Below are positions 18,496 through 28,259 of a DNA stretch of 64,000 nt, piece after piece. The stretch covers positions 1-64,000 of the forward strand of contig JADLDO010000013.1 of assembly GCA_020846635.1 (NCBI GenBank), written 5' to 3'. This DNA comes from Caldilineaceae bacterium. Lineage in GTDB: Bacteria > Chloroflexota > Anaerolineae > Caldilineales > Caldilineaceae. The notes below the pieces were generated by a model, which was not told the origin of the DNA, did not search any database, and was given only the letters and a program-made list of their open reading frames with translations. Both the position numbers and the translations under genes were made by a program. Each line of letters starts with the position of its first letter. Position 1 is the first letter of the stretch.

Positions 18496-19533
18496 ATGGC
18501 ACACGCACAGGTTCAAACGAGCGCACAGGAGCGAACAAGTTCACAGATTGCGAAGAGAGGGTTTATTCCGGCATTGGGCTTGTTTCTGCTTGCCCCTCTG
18601 GTTGGGGAGTTCCTGTTGGGCAATTTGCCGATTACCTGGTTGTGGGCATTACTCACATTAGCCCCCCTCTATGGTGGCGGCGCACTCCTAATACGTGAAA
18701 CGACGCGTCGGCTTGGGCTAGGTTGGCCCAGTATGATCATTTTTGGGCTTGTCTACGCCATCATTGAAGAAGCATTTGTGACGCAATCTCTGTTCAACCC
18801 CAACTATGTGGGACTGCGCTTGCTCGACTATGGCTATATCCCCAGTTTGGGGATTAGCGCCTGGTGGACTGTCTTTGTTTTGGGAATTCACACCATTTGG
18901 AGTACAGCCGTACCCATTGCTCTGGTTGAGAGCTTTACGCCGCAAAGACGCCGCACGCCGTGGCTTGGCCCCTGGGGGCTTGCCATCACCGCGCTCATCT
19001 TTGTGATCGGCTGCGTCGTTACGTTTGCGTTCCAGATGCAAAGCGCCCCTTTTATGGCGTCAAATGCACAATTTTTGGTGAGCGCCGTGATCGTGGTGAT
19101 ATTGATTGTCATCGCAATTGCTCTAGGTCGCATCCCTGTAAATGCTGAAAGCGGCACGCAAGCGCCGCCCAGCCCACAAGTGGTTGGCGGCGTCGCCTTT
19201 GTATTGGGGTCTGCTTTTATGGCGCTGGCGAATGTGCATGAGCCGGTTCCGGCAATTCTCACGGTAGCCGGGATGCTTGGCTTGCTGATCGCAGGCAGCC
19301 TATTGGTTTGGAATTGGTCTAGACGAGTGGGCTGGTCTGAACGCCACCGGTTGGCAGTGGCGAGTGGATTGTTGTTAGTCTATGTCTGGTATGCGTTCGT
19401 GCAGGTCCCCTCAGTGGGTGATACCACCCCCTTCGTGGATACCATCGGCAATGTAGTGTTTGGCATTGGCGCGTTGATCTTGCTTTTCGTGGCCTGGCGG
19501 CGAGTATCTGCAAACCAACTCGCCGGAGGTTGA
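18496..19533 (+). CDS. polytopic membrane protein with EE/H motifs
   Basis: 345 aa with about 9-10 transmembrane helices. No family can be named with certainty. In the first half, YAIIEEAFVTQ and, further on, HTIWSTAVP lie in membrane segments, which recalls the EExxxR and His motifs of CPBP/CAAX-type proteases, but the spacing and the missing Arg make this tentative. A short Arg-rich cytoplasmic loop (TPQRRRTP) follows. ATG 18496 has AAGGTGGAAT upstream and is preferred over earlier in-frame starts. It is transcribed away from the FAD oxidase, and the candidate operator in between could serve both. Confidence 0.6.
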   Translation: MAHAQVQTSAQERTSSQIAKRGFIPALGLFLLAPLVGEFLLGNLPITWLWALLTLAPLYGGGALLIRETTRRLGLGWPSMIIFGLVYAIIEEAFVTQSLFNPNYVGLRLLDYGYIPSLGISAWWTVFVLGIHTIWSTAVPIALVESFTPQRRRTPWLGPWGLAITALIFVIGCVVTFAFQMQSAPFMASNAQFLVSAVIVVILIVIAIALGRIPVNAESGTQAPPSPQVVGGVAFVLGSAFMALANVHEPVPAILTVAGMLGLLIAGSLLVWNWSRRVGWSERHRLAVASGLLLVYVWYAFVQVPSVGDTTPFVDTIGNVVFGIGALILLFVAWRRVSANQLAGG

Positions 19534-19597
19534 AACGCGTCGTACTGCGGCACCGCCTTTGGGCGTCGCACACTGTAAACAAAGTATTGTGGCCTTA

Positions 19598-19642
19598 ACC
19601 CTCCCGAAAGCCCCCGAACCAGAGTTGGGCTTCCGCGAGGGT
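19598..19642. terminator. imperfect hairpin between convergent genes
   Basis: ACCCTCCCGAAAGCCC pairs with GGGCTTCCGCGAGGGT, with two mismatches. It sits between the convergent stops at 19533 and 19670 and can act for both strands. No long T run is present, so it may instead be one of the REP-like palindromes of this genome. Confidence 0.45.
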
Positions 19643-19669
19643 GTCCGCGTTCCCTATTTTGTAGCACGA

Positions 19670-21031
19670 TTAGTACGGCATCCCCTCCAACGCCTGTTTG
19701 GCGGGGGCGAAGTCGGGATTGAGGACAAGGGCCTGGTTCCATTCGGTCTGCGCGCTCGCGGCATCGCCCAGCCCTGCCAGCGCGCGCCCGCGCCAGTAGT
19801 GGATCTCCTCGATGCCCCCTGCGGCAGAAGTGAGCGTGGCTTGACCTAGCTCGATGACCTCTTGATAGCGCCCAACTTCAGTGTAGGCAGCAAACGGGCC
19901 AAATTGATACCAGAGCATACGCCAGGGCAAGCCCAGCGAGCGCGCTTGGTCATAGGCTGCGGCGGCTCCGGCAAAGTCGCCCGCCTGCATCAAGCCTGTG
20001 CCTAAGTTGAAATGGGCATACGGGTCAGCCGGATTGGCGGCTATCTCGGCCTGCGCCGCGGCAATAGCCCCTTGCCACATCACCGTGGAATCATAGGCAT
20101 CGCCCAGGATGCTGCGTACAAGCGGGTCACGGTCGGGCGGGTAGACCAAGACATAGGTGCGGTTAAAGACCTTCCACCACGCTTCGGTCTGCTCATAGGC
20201 CATGTAAATACCTTGATAGGTATTGGGGTCTGCGCTGACCGGGTTAGTGTGTGCATAGCTGTCATAGACAATCCAGCGCGCGCTCATGTCGTCATAGCCC
20301 ACCAAGAGGCGATAATGGCCCATTCCATCGCCGGGTTCGTCCTCAAGCCACGTTTCGATAAGCAGCGGGATGCCGTTGCTGATAAAGGTGCGTGCTAGGT
20401 CGGCGCTGCCGTTGACGCGCAGTTGCGCCATATAACCTTGACCCTGGGCAAAAGAGACTAATTCCTCTGGGCTGACATTCTTGTCGTCGGCATAGCGGCG
20501 CAAGACATCGCCAATGTCCGCCTGATCCAGCGTGCTGCCATAGAAACTTAGGTTGGTAGCCAGCGTGGCAGGGCCGCAATTGTTCCAGGTCTGCCAGAAA
20601 TGGCGCAGCCCGGTCAACTGCGCTGCGAGCTGGGCAGGCTGGTGGAGGGTCGTGATCACGGGTGCGGCGGTAGCTGTGGGCGGTACAGCCGTTGGCAGCG
20701 CGACAGTGGGCAATTCCACCACAGCGATTTCGGTTGGCGCGGCGGTGGGCGTGGGCAAAATGATCGACGTGGGCTCCGGCGCAAGCGGCAGTTGCGCCAC
20801 GGCGATGGTAGTGGGCGGGCGTAGCTGCGGCCCGGCTATGAAGATCGGCGGACGCCCATCATCCGCTTGGGCGGTAACAGCCAGGGCTTCTTCCGGGCTG
20901 CTCCATTGGCGTATGCCGCCAATCAGGACAACGGCCAATGCCGCGGCAATGACCATTAGCAATGCCCACTGGAGTGGATTCGCTTGGGTAGATCGAGTAC
21001 GTCGCATGATATTAGTACGGTGCGGAGCCAT
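19670..21031 (-). CDS. membrane-anchored C39-like peptidase with TPR repeats
   Basis: 453 aa. An N-terminal transmembrane anchor (about 22-44) and a Pro/Thr/Ala-rich linker (to about 130) lead to a peptidase_C39_2-like domain (about 140-300): catalytic-type Cys in WNNCGPATLA, His in GHYRLLVGYD and Asp in WIVYDSYAH. Two or three TPR units follow (about 330-450; PADPYAHFNLGTGL, GLGDAASAQTEWNQAL, NPDFAPAKQAL). It probably works outside the membrane as a cysteine peptidase or a non-processive relative that binds partner proteins through its TPRs. It is a single-gene unit. Confidence 0.82.
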   Translation of the reverse strand: MAPHRTNIMRRTRSTQANPLQWALLMVIAAALAVVLIGGIRQWSSPEEALAVTAQADDGRPPIFIAGPQLRPPTTIAVAQLPLAPEPTSIILPTPTAAPTEIAVVELPTVALPTAVPPTATAAPVITTLHQPAQLAAQLTGLRHFWQTWNNCGPATLATNLSFYGSTLDQADIGDVLRRYADDKNVSPEELVSFAQGQGYMAQLRVNGSADLARTFISNGIPLLIETWLEDEPGDGMGHYRLLVGYDDMSARWIVYDSYAHTNPVSADPNTYQGIYMAYEQTEAWWKVFNRTYVLVYPPDRDPLVRSILGDAYDSTVMWQGAIAAAQAEIAANPADPYAHFNLGTGLMQAGDFAGAAAAYDQARSLGLPWRMLWYQFGPFAAYTEVGRYQEVIELGQATLTSAAGGIEEIHYWRGRALAGLGDAASAQTEWNQALVLNPDFAPAKQALEGMPY

Positions 21032-21278
21032 ACTTAGTTCCGCATAAGTCTACATAACTTTCGTTCGCAAAGGTATATCTTTTTTGTGTGCCTTCCTACG
21101 GACGATTATCCTCTTTCCTATCAGAATGGATAATCGCGGCCTGAAACCAGGGTACTTAGTATTCTACCGCTGTCGATTCGGAAATGGCGTAGGTTCTGCC
21201 CCAATGGTTGGGGTGAGAGCTGACAGTAGCGTGAAAAGTTTAGGAATTACTGAACGAAAAATGAGAAATGAAGAAGAT

Positions 21279-21548
21279 ATGATGACCGACAATGGGGAAG
21301 CCTCTGCCCCGATTGTCATGTACACCACGGCGTGGTGTGTCGATTGCTGGCGCGCCAAGCAAGTGATGGATTCAATGCAAGTGGAATACACCGAGATCGA
21401 TATTGCCGAAGACCCAGACGCGGTTGAACTGGTGATGCAGCTCAATCGGGGAAACCGCAGCGTGCCTACGATCATCTTCCCCGACGGCACTGTGATGACC
21501 GAGCCGCGCACAACGGCACTGGTAGAGAAGCTGGCAAGTTTGGTATAG
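21279..21548 (+). CDS. glutaredoxin-like (mycoredoxin-type) protein
   Basis: 89 aa with a thioredoxin fold. The active site is CVDC (in TTAWCVDCWRAKQ), the cis-Pro loop is NRSVPTIIF, and PDGTVMTEP closes the fold. This pattern matches the short glutaredoxin/mycoredoxin group that reduces mixed disulfides. ATG 21279 (or the adjacent ATG 21282) follows a weak purine-rich ribosome site; the frame is open further upstream, but that part shows no fold residues. The upstream gap 21032-21278 also contains a small hairpin, CCCCAA/TTGGGG at 21199-21213. Confidence 0.82.
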   Translation: MMTDNGEASAPIVMYTTAWCVDCWRAKQVMDSMQVEYTEIDIAEDPDAVELVMQLNRGNRSVPTIIFPDGTVMTEPRTTALVEKLASLV

Positions 21549-21562
21549 GGAGAAAATGGCCC

Positions 21563-22507
<945 letters not shown>

Positions 22508-22537
22508 AATGATTGTCTTGCCTCTGATGTTTTGTGA

Positions 22538-23164
22538 TTAGGTCGGTTTGTTCAAATAGTGATGCCAGAGTAGCCGCGCGGCCACAGCGCGCCAGGGTCG
22601 CCAGGCTTCGGCAATTTCGATCAGTGTCGCTGTATCGGGACGCTGCGGCAGCCCCTTAATCGTTTGCGCGGCGACCACAAGCGCAAGATCACCCGCGGGC
22701 CATGCATCGGCGCGACGGAGCGCCATCAGTAAGTAGACCTCGGCGCTCCACGGGCCAATGCCTTTGAGCGCGACCAGTTGGCCGCGCACCTGCTCGTCGG
22801 GCAATGTTTCGAGCGCATTTACATCCAGGCTGCCGGAGATGATGGCATTGGCGAGGTGACGCACATAGGCTGTTTTTTGGCGACTAAAGCCAATGCCTCT
22901 GAGCGTTTCGTCGTCCAGCGTGAGCACACCATCCGGTGTCAGCGGATCGACGAGCGCGCGCAGCTTGTCAAAGGTGGCGAGCGCCGAGGCAATCGACACC
23001 TGCTGTTCTAGGATGATATGGACGAGGGTCGGGAAACCAGGTTCCCGCGGCCAAAGCGGTGGCAGCCCCAAACGGGCATGGATAGCGGCTAAATCGGCGT
23101 CGCGCGCAATCAGTTCGGCGACACCCTGGGCGAGCATCGTTTCGTCAAGTGTGATCGGGTTCAT
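22538..23164 (-). CDS. AlkA-type DNA-3-methyladenine glycosylase
   Basis: 208 aa, HhH-GPD superfamily. The helix-hairpin-helix is LVALKGIGPWSAEVYLL, followed by the catalytic Asp in WPAGDLALV. It removes alkylated bases to start base-excision repair. It lacks the N-terminal domain of E. coli AlkA, as do many bacterial short forms. It overlaps the ROK gene by ATGA and so lies, oddly, in a run of sugar genes. It is an ordinary housekeeping enzyme carried along in the operon, unless the co-expression has a meaning that is not visible. Confidence 0.87.
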   Translation of the reverse strand: MNPITLDETMLAQGVAELIARDADLAAIHARLGLPPLWPREPGFPTLVHIILEQQVSIASALATFDKLRALVDPLTPDGVLTLDDETLRGIGFSRQKTAYVRHLANAIISGSLDVNALETLPDEQVRGQLVALKGIGPWSAEVYLLMALRRADAWPAGDLALVVAAQTIKGLPQRPDTATLIEIAEAWRPWRAVAARLLWHHYLNKPT

Positions 23165-24105
23165 GGCTGATTCTGCCAGACGAGCGCGGCTGCACCGACG
23201 GCGCTGGACATGACTTGCGCCGGGACGATCTGCAACGTTTCATGGCTTTGGGGCAAGGCGCGGCGGGCGATCTCCACGCGTGCCGCCGGGATGAGCAGGT
23301 CAAAGGCCGAAAGACCCAGCCCACCCCCTACCACGATGGCCGCGGGGTTGAGCAAGGCAACATAGGCAGCCAGGGCAATGCCGAGCCAGCGCGCAGTCTC
23401 TGCCAGCGCGGCCAATGCCAGCGCGTCACCTGCGCGTGCCGCCGCCACGACATCCTCGGCATGGAATTCAGCGGGCAGCGTTGTCTGCCCACCTTGCGCC
23501 AAGCGTTCGCGCATGGACTTGACCAGACCGGGGCCAGAGACGACCGTCTCCACACAGCCGCGCAATCCACAGGCACAAGGACGACCGTCGGGGTCAAGCG
23601 AGAGATGGCCTAGTTCGGCAGCGGTATAGGTGGCTCCAGCAATCAGTTGGCGGTTGGCGATGATGCCCCCTCCCAGCCCTGTGCCAATGGCGACCAGCGC
23701 AAAGCTCTCCAGCCCGCGCCCTGCACCAAAGATGAATTCGCCCACAGCTTGGCTGTTGGCGTCGTTTTCAACCCAGACGGGCAGCGCGTTCCCTGTTTGG
23801 GTGGCAATGGCCCCTGCGGCTTCGTGCGCCAGGGCTACTTCTGTCCAGCCCAAGTTGACCGCGTTGCGCACAATGCCCGCTGCGCCATCCACCAGGCCAG
23901 GTGTCCCAATACCGACGCCCATCACAGGTTCGCTTGCCTGGGCAAGCAGTTGGGCAACCACCTCGGCAATGCGCGCCACCACGGGCTCCACGCCCGCCTG
24001 GGCATGGGTGAGGGCACGCGCTTCGGCGAGCGCATGCCCCTGTTCATTGACCAGTGCGCCCGCGACTTTGGTTGCGCCTAGATCGATGCCAATTGCAAGC
24101 GTCAT
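23161..24105 (-). CDS. ROK-family sugar kinase
   Basis: 314-aa cytoplasmic kinase. N-terminal phosphate motif DLGATKVAGAL (residues 9-19), the ROK zinc site C-x-C-G-x2-G-C-x-E (CACGLRGCVE), the sugar-binding ENDANSQAVGE with catalytic Asp and GTGLGGGI. There is no N-terminal HTH, so it is a kinase (glucokinase or N-acetylmannosamine/GlcNAc kinase-like), not a NagC-type repressor. It overlaps its upstream and downstream neighbours by ATGA, one transcript with the GT4 gene. It likely supplies hexose-6-phosphate for nucleotide-sugar synthesis. Confidence 0.9.
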   Translation of the reverse strand: MTLAIGIDLGATKVAGALVNEQGHALAEARALTHAQAGVEPVVARIAEVVAQLLAQASEPVMGVGIGTPGLVDGAAGIVRNAVNLGWTEVALAHEAAGAIATQTGNALPVWVENDANSQAVGEFIFGAGRGLESFALVAIGTGLGGGIIANRQLIAGATYTAAELGHLSLDPDGRPCACGLRGCVETVVSGPGLVKSMRERLAQGGQTTLPAEFHAEDVVAAARAGDALALAALAETARWLGIALAAYVALLNPAAIVVGGGLGLSAFDLLIPAARVEIARRALPQSHETLQIVPAQVMSSAVGAAALVWQNQP

Positions 24106-25562
24106 GGGCGCGGCTCCTTCGTGTCATTTGATGTGTCGTTCTTGAGTGCTGCCACTTGGCGGCGCATTTCGCTCATTTGGGCACGCAGCCCAGAAAGCTC
24201 GTTTTGCAGCGCGGCCACTTCCGTAGCTAACAAACGATTGTAATTGACTTGACGCTCCAAGATGCGGTCGAGATAGGCTTCTTTGACGTGGGTGGTCGAG
24301 TTATTACGAACCCACTCGATGAGCCGCCCGACCACCGGCGCGCCCGACCGCACCCGGTAGTCGCGGATGACGATGTCGGCATATGTAGCCAATGGCGGCG
24401 CAGCGAGGGTATTGGCTGGTGGGCGATCCTGTTGAGCCAGCTTCATAGCCTCATCTATCACAGCAACCACGTTGGTCGCGAAACGTTCTTTGCTGAATTC
24501 ACGCACGCGCGTACGCCCCTGCGCCACCAGCGCGCTCCGCAAATTGGGGTCATCCAACAGGCGTGTAATCTGGGCAACCAGGTCATCCACATTGCCCTCG
24601 CGAAAGAGCAGACCAGCAGGTTCGGTATCCGGGTTTCCTTCATTGGCTGCGCCCAATACCCAGGGCAGCGCACCGCTGGCTGAGGCGATGACAGGCGTGC
24701 CCGCGGCCATTGCCTCGGCGACGGGTACGCCAAAGCCTTCGTGTTGGCTGGGCAGCAGCACAATGTCGGCGAGATGCAAGTAGGGGGTCACATGGGGCAC
24801 GCGTCCGGTAAAGACCACTTGATCCGCCACGCCAAGCTGCGCGGCGAGTGCTTCCAGTTCGGGGTGCAAGATGCGCGAAGCATCATTCATGACCACGTCG
24901 CCCACCACCAGGAGCATGAGATTCGAGCGTTGCAGTTGGGCCAGGGCGCGGATCAGGAGATCGATGCGCTTGTTTCCGGCAATGCGCCCGACGTAGAGCA
25001 GGATGCGTTTGCCCTCGGCGTGCCACTGGCGGCGCAGCAGGTTCAGTTCATCCTCGCCGGGTCTTTGCGCCAATGCCCCCACATCGATATTGAGCGGCAC
25101 AACGCGGATGCGCTCGCGCGGGTAGTCGCTGTGACGGTGGAGTTCATCGGCAGTGAAGGGGCTGGCTGCCACAGCCAGATGCGCGTGCCATGCCAATTCG
25201 GTGCGAACTTCGGCAGTCTGCACCATCTCTAAGCCAGGTCGCGCTCCCCACAAGGAAGGAGGGGTGACGCCGTGATACCAGAAGATCGCTGCACCCGCTA
25301 CCTGGCGAAAGCGTTCCGCCAGCGGGAACCAGACCGGGTATTGGAGGATAGTCAGGTCGGCGTTGGGGTGATATTGGGCATAGTCGACATGCTGCACAAG
25401 GGGCTGAATGTCGTCGGGCAGCGGGCCGTTTGGGTAGTTATGAAAAATCTGAATCGCCACGCCACGCTCGCGCAAGAGTCGCACCAGATCAAAGGTATGC
25501 TGGCTGGTGGCGTCACCATTACGCATGTTGGCGACGAGAAAGTGAAGGGTACGCAGTTCCAT
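24102..25562 (-). CDS. GT4 glycosyltransferase with C-terminal module
   Basis: 486-aa GT-B fold retaining glycosyltransferase. The donor-binding region has LYVGRIAGNKRIDLLIRA, VVFTGRVPH and the E-x7-E motif in HEGFGVPVAEAMAAGTPV. The catalytic part ends near residue 385. From about residue 400 comes a module of about 55 residues (RSGAPVVGRLIEWVR, then Y-L-D and RQVNYNRLL) and a coiled coil, shared with two other glycosyltransferases of this locus. ATG 25562 begins a typical N terminus; ATG 25577 is in frame just upstream. It probably adds a hexose to the exported glycan. Confidence 0.88.
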   Translation of the reverse strand: MELRTLHFLVANMRNGDATSQHTFDLVRLLRERGVAIQIFHNYPNGPLPDDIQPLVQHVDYAQYHPNADLTILQYPVWFPLAERFRQVAGAAIFWYHGVTPPSLWGARPGLEMVQTAEVRTELAWHAHLAVAASPFTADELHRHSDYPRERIRVVPLNIDVGALAQRPGEDELNLLRRQWHAEGKRILLYVGRIAGNKRIDLLIRALAQLQRSNLMLLVVGDVVMNDASRILHPELEALAAQLGVADQVVFTGRVPHVTPYLHLADIVLLPSQHEGFGVPVAEAMAAGTPVIASASGALPWVLGAANEGNPDTEPAGLLFREGNVDDLVAQITRLLDDPNLRSALVAQGRTRVREFSKERFATNVVAVIDEAMKLAQQDRPPANTLAAPPLATYADIVIRDYRVRSGAPVVGRLIEWVRNNSTTHVKEAYLDRILERQVNYNRLLATEVAALQNELSGLRAQMSEMRRQVAALKNDTSNDTKEPRP

Positions 25563-25638
25563 AGATGGGCCTAACATTCAATGTTCAATAAAGAGTAGTC
25601 CGCTTGCGCGGAGATGATTTTATCGGCTGGATCGCCCA

Positions 25639-25752
25639 GGGCTAAAGCCACAGGGCTACCAAACAACGCCCCCTGAAGGAGGCTAGGGCCGCCTAGCGGT
25701 AAGCCCCTTTCAAGGGGCGTTGTTACTAGCCGGATAGCTTTAGCCTCCGGCG
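25639..25752. repeat. long imperfect palindromic repeat, copy 1
   Basis: The left half GGCTAAAGCC..GGCTAxCAAACAACGCCCC is answered by the right half GGGGCGTTGTTACTAGCCGG..AGCTTTAGCC. A second copy of the same design lies at 60111-60239. It has no coding capacity and sits between two same-strand genes of the glycan operon, so it must be transcribed through or act as an attenuator. A non-autonomous mobile or REP-type element is likely. Confidence 0.7.
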
Positions 25753-25766
25753 GTTCTGGCGGCGTC

Positions 25767-28259
25767 TCAAGGCAGCAGATTCAACCTATACGGCACAGCC
25801 TCGATCTGCAAATCTCGATATTCCGGCTCGATCTCGACAATCCCAACCGTCCATTCGTATTCTCCGGCTCCATGCTGGATGACACTGTGTGCGCCGTTGA
25901 GATCAAGCCGCAAAATGTAAGTGTCGTCGATCTGGCGAATCAGCTCTGCCCCCGCCTTTGCATCGTGCGCGCCATAGTGGATGATCGTCTCGCCCTTGCG
26001 CCACAGACGCACCTCAAAAGCCTGATTTACCGGCAGGGGTTCGCCTGTCCACTGCCAGGCAAAGTCTACGTTTCCACTCTCGACATAACTATCTGCATAA
26101 GGATGGATCAGGTTCAATGTCCCGATGTCCGGCGCGCTGCTTGCCGGAGGGGGCGTGGGCGATGCTGCGAAGTCGAACGATGCCGCCTGGGCCGGATCGA
26201 CGTGCGCGATCCGCAGCTTATCCACAAAGAGTGTCCCATGTCCCGCATATTTTACACGAATTTCGACATCAGCTTCTTGTTGTAGGTCGAAATAGCCCAT
26301 CATGACGCTTTTGCCGGTGGACTCGATTGCACCTGTCTGAAGCAGTTCGACCCCCTCATCGCTAATGGAGACAACTTCCCAAGCGCCGGTATTAGCGCTG
26401 TCTGCATAGAGATCAAAGGCCACTGCATAGGCTCCCGCGGGCAGTGCTTGCAGGCGGGCATAGGCCAGCGTGCCATCGCCATTGTCCCATTGCTCACTCA
26501 CGCCCTGGCTTAGCCCGATGGCGACGCCGCCAATCGCTGATGGCAGGGCATAGCCATAGAAGACTACCGCATCGCCCACGTGCGCCAGCTTGTTCGACTC
26601 GGCAACAAACTCCGGGCGATTGGCAAACCAGCGACGAATTTGCAGATCCGATGGACGATTGTAGAGATAGATTTTGCTGCTCTCGCACTCAAAAGTCCCT
26701 GCGGGCTGCCCCCATTTTTGCAGAACAACTTCTTCGCGAAGCTGCCGATCTGCTGACGCATCCTTGTCGATTATAACAAACTCAAAGGGTGCCTGGTAGC
26801 GCGCCGGATTGTTGTTCCAGAAGATGGGCGAGAGATCGGTTGTAACAGGCACGATATTCAACGCGCCTTCGGAGAGCGCAGTCGTGGAATCGGCCTGCCA
26901 GTAATCTGCCAACCCATGCCGGATCTGCCGTTGTGCCGACTCTCGTTCTAGGCACACTACGAAAGCATCCTCGTGATCGATGAGGGCCGCGTAGGTGATG
27001 GGCTGGCCTGTGACAAGCGTATAGAGAATGTAGGTCATGGCTGTGAGAGCGAGCGCGCTGGTTGTGGCAGCCAGCATGGGCGCAAACCGCTGCGATACAT
27101 TGCCCGGTCGCGCACGAAAGGGCAGCCATGCAGCGAAAAAGAGGGGCCAGCCTGTCAAGATGGGCAGATAGAGCGTGGGCAGGAGATAGCGGGCTGAGAA
27201 GGCATCCTCAAAATTGCCGCTCATAATCGCGGCGAGCACGCTGAGAAGTATTGCGCCGAGAAACAGGGTGGCAACCAGCGCAAGCGGGCATTTCTCCTGT
27301 TGTCCCTCTGCCTGCCGGCGCAGCCCGGAAAGCGTGACGGCAAGCAAGGCAAACAGCGAAGCCAGCCAAAAGAGGGCAAAGAGCGGATCGTGGGCAGCCG
27401 CCTGTCTGCTCCAATCGACAAAGTTTGCGAAGGATGCAGCAGCCATCCCCTCGTCGCGCTCGGCATAGACGAGGAATTTGCTGATGGGGACAATCCACTG
27501 GCGAAGCCACTGTCCAGCGGCGGCAGAGAGCAGAAGCCCACCATTAAGCGAGAGCAACTCCACCCACCTGATTCCTGGTCGCTTCCCCCAGAGCAGCGCA
27601 GCGAAAATGGCCGGCAGCACGAACTGAATCACAAATAAGGTGTCGGATAGGGAGGTTACGAGCGTGAGTGCAAACAGGAGATAGGCCGCGCGTCTTCGTT
27701 CTCCCGCATTGCGCGCAGGCTGCAACGCTCGCAGCATCGCCAGCGTGGTGAATGGAATCACGACCAGCGCGCCCATATGGTGGACACTCATCAAGGGGTA
27801 GGCATAGAAAACCTGCCTGCCTGTTGCGATCAGAAGCATAGAGGCCGTCAGGGTGAGCAGCGTGATCGTCTGTACCAACCGGCTTGTGCCGGAGAGATGG
27901 CGCTGCAAGAGCAATATACCTGTGATGAGCAGCAGAAGTTGGAGCATGCCATAGAGGATAGCCGCGAGGTGGATGCTCTGAATCAGGGCAAGCAGGGGAA
28001 TAAAGAGCGCCATGTCGGGGAAGAAATAGGGATTTGTGGGCAAATCCCAGCCGCTCAGGTCGCCACGTTGCAGCAGATCGCGGAAGAAGACCGGGATAAA
28101 CATCGCATCGGAGTTATACAGGAGCGCGTCATAGCGGTGTGCAATGCCATAGGTGACAACAATCAAGAACAGCGCGCCCATCAGCGCCAGCCAGGCAAGC
28201 CCATAGCCGCTGTTGGCCCAGCGACCGGCCCATCTATTCGGGGGTGCGTGTGGACTCAT
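25767..28259 (-). CDS. large GT-C-like membrane protein with extracellular beta domains
   Basis: 830 aa. The first 480 residues hold about 11-12 transmembrane helices with a long first loop (YNSDAMFIPVFFRDLL, NPYFFPDM), in the manner of GT-C glycosyltransferases, though a D-x-D or E-x-D catalytic motif cannot be pinned. The C-terminal 350 residues are extracytoplasmic: a hydrophilic stretch, a carbohydrate-binding-like jelly roll (AFDLYADSANTGAWEV), a Pro-rich linker and a last beta domain (GNVDFAWQWTGEPL). ATG 28259 overlaps the previous gene by 26 bases. It probably transfers or recognises a lipid-linked sugar at the outer face. Confidence 0.65.
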   Translation of the reverse strand: MSPHAPPNRWAGRWANSGYGLAWLALMGALFLIVVTYGIAHRYDALLYNSDAMFIPVFFRDLLQRGDLSGWDLPTNPYFFPDMALFIPLLALIQSIHLAAILYGMLQLLLLITGILLLQRHLSGTSRLVQTITLLTLTASMLLIATGRQVFYAYPLMSVHHMGALVVIPFTTLAMLRALQPARNAGERRRAAYLLFALTLVTSLSDTLFVIQFVLPAIFAALLWGKRPGIRWVELLSLNGGLLLSAAAGQWLRQWIVPISKFLVYAERDEGMAAASFANFVDWSRQAAAHDPLFALFWLASLFALLAVTLSGLRRQAEGQQEKCPLALVATLFLGAILLSVLAAIMSGNFEDAFSARYLLPTLYLPILTGWPLFFAAWLPFRARPGNVSQRFAPMLAATTSALALTAMTYILYTLVTGQPITYAALIDHEDAFVVCLERESAQRQIRHGLADYWQADSTTALSEGALNIVPVTTDLSPIFWNNNPARYQAPFEFVIIDKDASADRQLREEVVLQKWGQPAGTFECESSKIYLYNRPSDLQIRRWFANRPEFVAESNKLAHVGDAVVFYGYALPSAIGGVAIGLSQGVSEQWDNGDGTLAYARLQALPAGAYAVAFDLYADSANTGAWEVVSISDEGVELLQTGAIESTGKSVMMGYFDLQQEADVEIRVKYAGHGTLFVDKLRIAHVDPAQAASFDFAASPTPPPASSAPDIGTLNLIHPYADSYVESGNVDFAWQWTGEPLPVNQAFEVRLWRKGETIIHYGAHDAKAGAELIRQIDDTYILRLDLNGAHSVIQHGAGEYEWTVGIVEIEPEYRDLQIEAVPYRLNLLP

